Shown piece by piece: positions 32,722-39,310 of a DNA stretch of 40,286 nt; position 1 is the stretch's first letter; each line of letters starts with the position of its first letter. The notes beneath the pieces are model-generated. The model did no database searches. It had not been told where the DNA came from and was given only the letters and a program-made list of their open reading frames with translations. The DNA comes from Phycisphaerales bacterium. Lineage in GTDB: Bacteria > Planctomycetota > Phycisphaerae > Phycisphaerales > UBA1924. A program made the translations under genes and the position numbers. The stretch covers positions 1-40,286 of the forward strand of contig JALHOJ010000039.1 of assembly GCA_022843045.1 (NCBI GenBank), in the 5' to 3' direction.

Positions 32722-33153
32722 GCGCCGTCCTTTGTCCTGCGAGCGTTCGCCCGCGATACTTCCTGCCTACTCCACTCCCGCCAGCCTTGGCCCACGCTCA
32801 GCACGGCCTCCCGCCGCGCCGCCCCCCGAACCTCGCCCCCGCCCGCCCCGTGCTTCCCCGGCCTCTCAGCCAGCCGAAACACCTTACGGACCCGCGAGTC
32901 AGCTATCGCCAAAGCCTTATGCCGCGCAAGTGGATTGACCCCTCGCGCATCCCAAAGCCTTGCACAGTCTGCAAGTATGGCGATGAACCCCCATCCCGTC
33001 AAGTCGCAAAAGCTCGCTTCCGGTGAGGTTTCATAAGGTCCAATAGTGGTTATCGTGACCTCTGTCCCCCCGATAGCTGCGTCCTCGCCACTTTGCCTCC
33101 ATGCCGTCCGCTCCGTCACCCCCTTCCTTTCAACAATCTCTCCGGAGGTTCTC
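32722..33153. other. Divergent intergenic region between the HU gene and the hydrolase gene
   Basis: This 432-base gap has no credible gene. A candidate HU promoter is listed separately. The hydrolase has a strong ribosome site (GGAGG) but no clear promoter elements were found for it. Confidence 0.5.
32974..33002 (-). promoter_or_regulatory. Candidate promoter of the HU gene
   Basis: On the minus strand TTGACG (32997-33002) and CATACT (32974-32979) are separated by 17 bases. Transcription would begin near 32967, giving a leader of about 245 bases. The match is good at the -35 and moderate at the -10. Confidence 0.4.
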
Positions 33154-34548
33154 ATGACCACCGCCCGCTCGGTCGCTTTGTTCAGTCTCGCGGTTTGGAC
33201 GCTCTCTGCGCCATGGGTCGCCATCGAGGCTGACGCTGCGAGCGTTTTCGAAGCAGACCCCACCGACCACCCCAACTTCCCCGGCTTTCTCACTCCCCGC
33301 CCTGACATCCCGTTTGCCGACTGGCGTGCCCAATCCGCGTGGCCCGCACGCAAGGGCCCCGATGAACCCACCCACAAGGCCCGCGGCGTCCTGGGGGCGG
33401 TGGAACGCATCGACGAGGCGCGAGTAGGCCGCCGCCCCGCCGGCCGCTTCGCCTTCTTCGAAGCCGATCGCGAGCGTGAACCCGCGATCGCACTTTTCCA
33501 TCGTGCATTTCCTCACGTCACGCTCGACGACAAGCCAACCCGTACCCAGATCGCGGGCGACAACGTGTTCATCGTCGACGCGTCGCCCGTGGGCGAAGGG
33601 GAGCAGGTCCCCCGCAACCAGCGGAACAACGCGGTGATGACGCTGCGATACGTCTCCGCCGAGGAGACTTCGCGCGAGGGCGAGGCCATCACGCAGCTTC
33701 ACACTGCGTGGTTCACTGTCTTTGAGCCGGCATCTGCAGCCCCGCAGGAAGGCAGGCCTCAGCAAAGCACCCGCGGCGTGATTCTTCTCATGCCGGGCCT
33801 GCTCGCCACGCCCGAGGGCACGCTTTCGCAACTGACCCGCTCGCTCACCGGTCGCAACTGGCTGGTCGTGCGCATGGTCGCCCAGCCTTCGAGATTCCTC
33901 GAGCGCATCGAGTTCGCCATCGATCCCAGTTCGCCTGACTTTCCTGCCGCGCCAGCCAAGCTGATCGCCACGACCTTTGACGAGCGCGGCGCGGAGTGTG
34001 CGTATGCCGCGCAGGCCGCGCTCGCGTTCGTTGAGCGTGAGCGACCCGCTTTGAAGGATCTCCCGCGCGTCGCCATCGGCTTCTCGGGCGGCGCGATGAC
34101 GCTCCCCACCGTCGTCGCCCGCGAGCCCGACGCGTACGACGGCGCGATCATGGTCGGCGGCGGCTGCGACTTCTGGCTGATGACCCAGACCAGCAACTAC
34201 AACCAGTGGATCGGCGCGGTCTCGGCGTCCTGGCAAGGCGAACCGGGCACGCCCACCGACGATCACAAGCGCGCCCTCGACGAGGCGTACCTCAAGGCCA
34301 GCATACTCGATTCCTACCACACCGCCCAGGCTCTTGCGGGCAAACCTGCCCTCGTGATGCTGGGCGACATGGATCAGGCCGTGCCTGCGCCGCTAGGGGA
34401 GTTGCTCGCGACGCGCCTTGAGCGAGCCGGCGCGAAAGTCACGGTGCAGCGCGAACCCATGGGCCACGAAGCCCTCTTCATGACCCTGCCCAAGCGGCTT
34501 GATGCGGTTCATGCCTGGCTCGACGAGCACTTCCCTCCGCCCAAGTAG
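33154..34548 (+). CDS. Exported alpha/beta hydrolase
   Basis: The protein has 464 residues. The ATG at 33154 follows GGAGG by 5 bases and begins a signal peptide (MTTARSVALFSLAVWTLSAP, cleavage near IEADA). The alpha/beta hydrolase triad can be proposed as Ser311 (GFSGG nucleophile elbow), Asp407 (GDMDQAVP) and His438 (MGHEALFM). An N-terminal domain of about 200 residues precedes the fold and contains no recognised motif. The strand ILLMPGLLATPEGTLSQLTRSL probably supplies the oxyanion region. It is likely a periplasmic or secreted esterase or peptidase-like hydrolase, but the substrate cannot be inferred. It is convergent with the first PTP-CTERM gene. Confidence 0.82.
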   Translation: MTTARSVALFSLAVWTLSAPWVAIEADAASVFEADPTDHPNFPGFLTPRPDIPFADWRAQSAWPARKGPDEPTHKARGVLGAVERIDEARVGRRPAGRFAFFEADREREPAIALFHRAFPHVTLDDKPTRTQIAGDNVFIVDASPVGEGEQVPRNQRNNAVMTLRYVSAEETSREGEAITQLHTAWFTVFEPASAAPQEGRPQQSTRGVILLMPGLLATPEGTLSQLTRSLTGRNWLVVRMVAQPSRFLERIEFAIDPSSPDFPAAPAKLIATTFDERGAECAYAAQAALAFVERERPALKDLPRVAIGFSGGAMTLPTVVAREPDAYDGAIMVGGGCDFWLMTQTSNYNQWIGAVSASWQGEPGTPTDDHKRALDEAYLKASILDSYHTAQALAGKPALVMLGDMDQAVPAPLGELLATRLERAGAKVTVQREPMGHEALFMTLPKRLDAVHAWLDEHFPPPK

Positions 34549-34565
34549 TGCCCCGTCCTCGCATC

Positions 34566-34598
34566 GAATGCCGAATCCCGAACCCCGAATGCCGAGCC
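34566..34598. repeat. GAATGCC array after the hydrolase gene
   Basis: The words GAATGCC, GAATCCC, GAACCCC, GAATGCC and GAGCC follow one another, starting 17 bases after the hydrolase stop. It is related to the arrays at 26004-26032 and 27141-27168 and sits directly beside a true hairpin terminator. Confidence 0.75.
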
Positions 34599-34628
34599 AA
34601 AAAAAGAACCGCACCCTTGCGGGTGCGG
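34599..34628 (-). terminator. Rho-independent terminator of the first PTP-CTERM gene
   Basis: The stem CCGCACCC/GGGTGCGG with a four-base loop is followed, on the minus strand, by seven T within nine bases (34599-34605). It lies 65 bases after the stop of the gene at 34694. On the plus strand the downstream T-run is weak, so its use by the convergent hydrolase gene is possible but less sure. Confidence 0.85.
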
Positions 34629-34693
34629 CTCTCGCTTGTGTTTTTGTAGCTCACGTCAGGCCACGAGCCCATCCGTGAACGAAAGAAGCAGAC

Positions 34694-35578
34694 TTAGGCG
34701 CGACGGCGGCGAGCCGCAACCAAGCCGCCCAGGCCCAGCAGCGCGACAGCGCCAGGGGTGGGAACGACGTAGTTGTAACCCTTGGTCACGCGGCCGCCGA
34801 TGGTGGCGCCCGCTTCCAGGCTCAGGCCCGACCACTGCAGAGCGCCCGCCCAGTCACCCGTGAAGTTCGCGGGAGTGTTGGCCAGGTTCGTGACGGTGGT
34901 GTTCGCCAGGCCCAGACGAGTGGTGCCGAAGCCGTTGCCCTGCTCGTAAGCGCTGTTGAGGCGGAGGTCCGCGCCCACCGAGAAGAAGTTCGCGGGATCG
35001 GTCACGGAGTTGAAGTTCTGGAAGAAGTTCGCGCCGCCGCCAGCGGTGTAAACGCCGTTGTCGTCAGTCGCGCTCGTGCCGATGTCCGAGTCGCTGTAGC
35101 TGAAGAAGTTGATGCCCGAAACCGGCGCGGTGCCGATGTTCGTGACCGACCAGTTGATCGTCACGGCCGCCTGGGTCGCGCTGATCTGGTTCAGCGTGTA
35201 GGTGAACTCGAAGCGCAGGTCGCGGGCGCCGCCGTTGACCGAGGGCTCTTCATACCGCAGGAACGCGCTGTTGGGCGACAGCTGCGTGCCAAACGTCTGG
35301 TTCTGCAGGGCGTATTCGCGGGTGTCGTTCGCGCCGCGGTACCACCACCAGTTCTGGAACAGGTAGTCGCTGGAGACGCCGCTGCCCGTGCCGCTGGCGA
35401 AGCCGAAGTTGGCGGTGCCAGCGCCCGTGCCCGTGCGGAGCGTCGTCGCCGTGATGCTGCCCTCGGCGTAGCGGAACGCGCCATCGTTCAGGACGAACGT
35501 GCTCAGCGTCTGGGCGCTGGCCACGCTCTGGCCGACCGCGAGGCCGGCGAACGCAATCAAACCGATCTTCCGTGTCAT
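34694..35578 (-). CDS. Exported protein with PTP-CTERM sorting signal (first copy)
   Basis: The protein has 294 residues. A strong ribosome site (GGAGGAG) precedes the ATG by 7 bases. The signal peptide MTRKIGLIAFAGLAVGQSVASA is cleaved near ASAQ. The mature part is Gly/Asn/Thr/Ser-rich and beta-predicted, without cysteines. The C-terminus has the tripartite form of PEP-CTERM proteins: VPTPGA, a hydrophobic helix (VALLGLGGL) and RRRRA, with Thr replacing Glu in the PEP motif. Such tails are normally processed by an exosortase, which is not in this window. The function of the body is unknown; a surface or matrix role is inferred from the tail. The 3' DNA is nearly identical to that of the second copy (37800). 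Confidence 0.85.
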   Translation of the reverse strand: MTRKIGLIAFAGLAVGQSVASAQTLSTFVLNDGAFRYAEGSITATTLRTGTGAGTANFGFASGTGSGVSSDYLFQNWWWYRGANDTREYALQNQTFGTQLSPNSAFLRYEEPSVNGGARDLRFEFTYTLNQISATQAAVTINWSVTNIGTAPVSGINFFSYSDSDIGTSATDDNGVYTAGGGANFFQNFNSVTDPANFFSVGADLRLNSAYEQGNGFGTTRLGLANTTVTNLANTPANFTGDWAGALQWSGLSLEAGATIGGRVTKGYNYVVPTPGAVALLGLGGLVAARRRRA

Positions 35579-35920
35579 GTTCTTGTCTCCTCCATGGCGT
35601 TAGCCATGGCTTGCTTGAGCCTTCACACATCTCACGCGCGTGGCACACTGATCACCGCCTGCGCCTCGCGCGTGGGCGCAATCGCGGCGTCATAAGCCCG
35701 CGGTCCACGAGACCGCGTTCGCATCGCAAATTGTGTGAATGCTCTCCTCCTACCCCGGCGTCTCTCTTCTCTCAGGGCCCGGGGAAATACCCTTGTGAGA
35801 TCTTCACAGTTTAAGGGAAAGCGTCCGGCTGTCAATCGTTTCCACCACCAATCTGCTTGCGAAGAGGTGTAGCCGACTACGCCGCTGCTCCCAGAGTTCT
35901 GGTTGATTTATTATAAGACG
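35579..35920 (-). other. Leader and promoter region of the first PTP-CTERM gene
   Basis: The 342 bases hold the promoter at 35808-35835 and a leader of about 220 bases with two perfect hairpins: CGCGGTC/GACCGCG (35699-35717) and CCATGGC-gtta-GCCATGG (35592-35609). The second abuts the ribosome site at 35585-35593 and shares two bases with it, so it could affect translation. The glycosyltransferase stop codon begins at 35921; no terminator with a T-tract was found for that gene. Confidence 0.6.
35808..35835 (-). promoter_or_regulatory. Strong candidate promoter of the first PTP-CTERM gene
   Basis: On the minus strand a perfect TTGACA (35830-35835) and TAAACT (35808-35813) are separated by 16 bases. 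This is the best housekeeping-type promoter seen in the window. Transcription would start near 35800. Confidence 0.6.
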
Positions 35921-37699
35921 TTAGTGCGATCGGCACCTTTCACGCCACACCGCCCGGATCGCCCGAGCAATCCGCGACGCGTAGCCAGCCCGATCGCACA
36001 ACGCGCCCCCGAGCAAGCGGCCCCGAAGCGTTTCCCGTTCGTGCCGGAGGCGTTCGACGTCTTCGGCCAGCCGCGTGGCCGTCGCGACGAAGGCTTGCGG
36101 GGTGTCTACGCACAAGTCCTGAGTCCCAACCGCCCGCGCCAGCGTCAGTCCGACCCGCCCGACGTGCGCGCGACCGACTAGCGACACGGTGGGCACGCCC
36201 ATCAGCATCGCCTCGCACGTGGTCGTCGTGCCGTGGTACGGGAACGGATCGAGCGCGATGTCGCAGCGGTTGTACACCGCAAGGTGCTCGCGCTGCCCTG
36301 CGGTGTGCAGCAACCACTCTAAGCGATGCTTCGGGATGCCTGCACGCTCGAACCGCGCCGCCGCGGAGTCGTTGGTTTCCCCGTCTTGGCTCTGCACCGA
36401 CTTGACCAGCAGCCGCGACCCGGGCGTCGCCTCCAGCACCTTTGCCCAGAGCTCCAGCGTCGCGTCGTTGAGCTTCAGCATCGCGTTGAACGCCGCGAAC
36501 GTCACCCGCCCCTCGCGCTCGCACGCGGGCTTCAACTCCACATCCGGGGCGTCGCTGGGCGGCTCATAGCACAGGAACGGCGCGCCGATCCGCAGCGGCT
36601 TCTCCGACAGCAGCCCTTCGCATCCGATCGGATCGGTCACCTCATCCACGAGGCGATAGTCCACCGCCCGCAGGCCCGTAGTCGCCGGGTATCCGATCGC
36701 CGAGATGATCACCGGCGCGGGCTTCATCGCGATCGTGCCCAGCCGATGGTTGGTGGTGTGTCCGGAAAGCTCGAACAGCACGTCGATTCGCTGCTCCGCG
36801 ATCGCGTCTCGCAGTTGGCGAGGGCCCAGCTCGCCGCACGTGAGCCACCAGTCCGCCTGCGAGGCGAATCGCTTCGTGAGCGCGTCGCCCGAGTAGCCGC
36901 TGTAGAACACGTGCAGTCGGTCGCCCCCGGCGCGCACCCCTTCGAGCAGCCCGCCCGCGAACGCCGCCACGCTGTGCTGGCGCAGGTCGGGAGACAGCAC
37001 TCCCACCCGCAGCGGGCGCTCCGGATCGTCCTTCGCTTGGTGTTTGATCACGTCCGCCTCCACGATGTCGTGGTACATCGTGCCGACACGCTTGAGCGCC
37101 GCCGCCATCTGCTCGGGCGTCGCGTTCGCGTCGTAGAGCAGCATCTTGGCGTACATGCTCGCCAGTTCCGGATTGCGCGGATTCTCCCACGCCCGCTTGC
37201 GAGCCCATTCGGTCGCCCGGCGAAGGTCCCCGAGCTTGTGCAGCGCGCCCGCGTGCATCGTTTCCATCCCAGGCGAAATCCACCCCTCTTCGGCCGCTTT
37301 GGAGCATAACGCATCGATCGAAGCGTGCTTCTGGGTGAACAGGTAGAAGTCGCATAACTGGTCGCCCACTGACGCATCGCGCGGGAACTTCGTCCGCGCC
37401 TCAAGCAGCAGATTGAGCGCTTCGTCGGTCTTCTTCGAGTACTGCAGCGCCCGTGCCTCGGCCGCCCACGCCTCGGGCATCTCCGGCGCAAGCCGCCTGG
37501 CCTGTTTCGCGTAGTACAGCGCCTGGGCAGGCTGCCCGATCTGAATCAGCGCCTGGCAGAGGGCGCCATACGCCGCCACGTCTTTGGGTGATTGCTGCAC
37601 CAGCCGCCGCAGCAGGTCTGCTGCCTCCGCCGCACGACCCTGATCAAGCAGCGTCTTGGCATGCATCGCCTTGGGTGGGATGTTGGCGTTGCTTGCCAT
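35921..37699 (-). CDS. TPR-containing glycosyltransferase, GT41/OGT (SPINDLY-like) family
   Basis: The protein has 592 residues. It likely transfers a sugar from a UDP- or GDP-sugar to Ser/Thr of proteins in the cytoplasm. Residues about 10-210 form TPR helices. The catalytic half has OGT landmarks: VGVLSPDLRQHSVAAFAGG, FELSGHTTNHRLGTIAMKPAP, ISAIGYPATTGLRAVDYRLVDE, FAAFNAMLKLNDATLELWAK, and DPFPYHGTTTTCEAMLMGVP, the last matching the nucleotide-sugar site. The start at 37699 was chosen over an upstream extension that would run through the neighbouring terminator. No signal peptide is seen. It lies between two PTP-CTERM genes, each with its own promoter or terminator, so co-regulation is not shown. 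Donor and acceptor are unknown. Confidence 0.85.
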   Translation of the reverse strand: MASNANIPPKAMHAKTLLDQGRAAEAADLLRRLVQQSPKDVAAYGALCQALIQIGQPAQALYYAKQARRLAPEMPEAWAAEARALQYSKKTDEALNLLLEARTKFPRDASVGDQLCDFYLFTQKHASIDALCSKAAEEGWISPGMETMHAGALHKLGDLRRATEWARKRAWENPRNPELASMYAKMLLYDANATPEQMAAALKRVGTMYHDIVEADVIKHQAKDDPERPLRVGVLSPDLRQHSVAAFAGGLLEGVRAGGDRLHVFYSGYSGDALTKRFASQADWWLTCGELGPRQLRDAIAEQRIDVLFELSGHTTNHRLGTIAMKPAPVIISAIGYPATTGLRAVDYRLVDEVTDPIGCEGLLSEKPLRIGAPFLCYEPPSDAPDVELKPACEREGRVTFAAFNAMLKLNDATLELWAKVLEATPGSRLLVKSVQSQDGETNDSAAARFERAGIPKHRLEWLLHTAGQREHLAVYNRCDIALDPFPYHGTTTTCEAMLMGVPTVSLVGRAHVGRVGLTLARAVGTQDLCVDTPQAFVATATRLAEDVERLRHERETLRGRLLGGALCDRAGYASRIARAIRAVWRERCRSH

Positions 37700-37742
37700 G
37701 TCCAAGCATAGAAAAGCATCCGCCGCCCGCGATCCTCGCAAG

Positions 37743-37773
37743 AAAAAAGCCCGCGACCTTTCGATCGCGGGCT
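37743..37773 (-). terminator. Rho-independent terminator of the second PTP-CTERM gene
   Basis: The 9-bp stem AGCCCGCGA/TCGCGGGCT with an 8-base loop is followed on the minus strand by six T (37743-37748). It lies about 30 bases after the stop of the gene at 37800 and about 45 bases before the glycosyltransferase start, so the two genes are not expected to share a full-length transcript. Confidence 0.85.
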
Positions 37774-37799
37774 TGCGAGTCAAACTGCTGAATCAAAAC

Positions 37800-38816
37800 T
37801 CAAGCGCGACGGCGGCGAGCCGCCATCAGGCCACCCAGGCCCAGCAGCGCCGCGGCGCCGGGGGTGGGGACGAACGTGATGTCCAGGCGGTAAGTGCCCG
37901 CGTTGGTGCCGGGGAGGTGCGCGCCGCTCAGGGTCGATGCCCAAGTGGTGTTGAAGCCGCCTGTACCGATGGTGTAGGTGCCGGCGGCCAGGCTCAGGCC
38001 GTTGAAGCCCGCAGCGATTTCATCCGTGCCGCCGCTGGCGAAGGGGTCCGCCGCGCCGTAGGAAAGCTGGCTGGAGAAGCCGACGTTACCGTCGTCGTCG
38101 GACGCGATCAGGCTGCCGTCGGGCCCGAAGAGGGCCATTTCCGTGTCGGTCATGCCGCCGGTCGCTCCGAAGAGCATCTGGATGTTCAGGTAGTCGCCCA
38201 GGTTGGCGACGGGCTGGTCGATGGTGAAGGTGATGAAGTCCAGGCCGCCGCTGACGTGCGAGCCGTCGTAGGACTGGGTCACGCCATTGCCGTTGAGCGT
38301 GCCGAAGTTGTGGCTGCCATTGATGATCACGTTGCTTCCGAATTCATAGCTGACGCTGTCCCAGCGGGACTCGGGCAGGCCGGCGGTGCCGTCTTGGAAG
38401 CTCTCGAACCACTCGAAATTCACTGTGCCGCCGGCCGCGAGGGTGCCAGCCGTGACACCGACCGCGGTGGGGCCAACGTTCACGGTGCCCAGGCCCGCGC
38501 CCGGGTACGCGCCAACGGTGCTCGCCTGAACGTTGAACGCAGTGAACGCGTTGCCAGCGCCAGCCGACACGCGAACGCGGGCCTCGCTCGCGAACGTGCC
38601 TTCGATCACTTCGCGCAGCACGCCAGTGACGCGAACGGCGTTGTACGCGCCGCCCGGGCCGACGATCGCGCTATCGATGTTGTTGTCGATGTCGCCCTGG
38701 GCATCGATGCTGTTCTTGTTCGTGAACGAAGCGGTGCCGACGACGCTGAACGACGAGATGCTCGCCTGAGCAGTGCCCGCCGCGGCCAGGATGGCCAACA
38801 AAGCAAACTTCTTCAT
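37800..38816 (-). CDS. Exported protein with PTP-CTERM sorting signal (second copy)
   Basis: The protein has 338 residues. The ATG at 38816 follows AGGAG by 7 bases and begins the signal peptide MKKFALLAILAAAGTAQA. The body is Gly/Ser/Thr-rich and beta-predicted. A segment TDTEMALFGPDGSLIASDDDGN near residues 220-245 resembles a bacterial pre-peptidase C-terminal (PPC-like) domain, followed by GLSLAAGTYTIGTGGF. The C-terminus is VPTPGA, a hydrophobic helix (AALLGLGGL) and RRRRA, like the first copy. The 3' DNA is closely similar to that gene, but the bodies differ. A surface role is inferred from the tail. Confidence 0.85.
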   Translation of the reverse strand: MKKFALLAILAAAGTAQASISSFSVVGTASFTNKNSIDAQGDIDNNIDSAIVGPGGAYNAVRVTGVLREVIEGTFASEARVRVSAGAGNAFTAFNVQASTVGAYPGAGLGTVNVGPTAVGVTAGTLAAGGTVNFEWFESFQDGTAGLPESRWDSVSYEFGSNVIINGSHNFGTLNGNGVTQSYDGSHVSGGLDFITFTIDQPVANLGDYLNIQMLFGATGGMTDTEMALFGPDGSLIASDDDGNVGFSSQLSYGAADPFASGGTDEIAAGFNGLSLAAGTYTIGTGGFNTTWASTLSGAHLPGTNAGTYRLDITFVPTPGAAALLGLGGLMAARRRRA

Positions 38817-39255
38817 CTCTCTACTCCTGTGCCTTCTCTGAAGCCCAAACACGAGGCCCCTGCGCAACGGGCCACGGATCGCAACACGGCGTGAACCCCA
38901 CGACGCATCGCATGCCGCCGTTTGCCGCGATCATCGCGACAACCAACGACACCGCCCGGTCAAGCCGCGATGTGGAGAAGACTCCATCGCAAGCATGCCA
39001 AGCGTTCTGGGTTGGAAGAGTGCAAGAGGTGAGGGTTTCTCAGGCCCTCGGTCGCGTCCCACGACTTCGCGTGGCTCGCGGTTTGTCTCTCTCTCGACTC
39101 CTGCTCAACACACCCCCGTGATCCCCGGGGGGTATGGGCAGGATATCCGATTGCGTTGCCTTGTAAAGCCAATATGAAGGTCGGGGGAGGGGAAAACACC
39201 CGGTCGGGGCGATTTTTGGACCTATAACGAGGCTGCTGGCGAGGTGTGACTCATG
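38817..39255. other. Upstream region of the second PTP-CTERM gene
   Basis: The 439 bases between the PTP-CTERM start and the clpC terminator show no credible gene. A candidate minus-strand promoter lies at 39140-39167, giving a leader of about 300 bases. No hairpin like that of the first copy touches the ribosome site. Confidence 0.5.
39140..39167 (-). promoter_or_regulatory. Candidate promoter of the second PTP-CTERM gene
   Basis: On the minus strand TTTACA (39162-39167) and TATCCT (39140-39145) are separated by 16 bases. It has the same 16-base spacing as the promoter of the first PTP-CTERM gene. The match is moderate. Confidence 0.4.
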
Positions 39256-39284
39256 AAAAACGGCCCGGCAGGACGCCGGGCCGT
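39256..39284 (-). terminator. Rho-independent terminator of the ClpC-type gene
   Basis: The 10-bp perfect stem ACGGCCCGGC/GCCGGGCCGT with a 5-base loop is followed on the minus strand by five T (39256-39260, the last paired at the stem base). It lies about 27 bases after the stop of the unfoldase gene. Confidence 0.85.
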
Positions 39285-39310
39285 GTCGTGGACTGAATGT
39301 ATTTCGCCGC

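Noticed and set aside
38970-39005. Sigma-54 promoter for the second PTP-CTERM gene (TGGCATGCTTGC on the minus strand)
   Set aside because: The GG to GC distance is 7 instead of 10 bases, so it does not fit the -24/-12 pattern.
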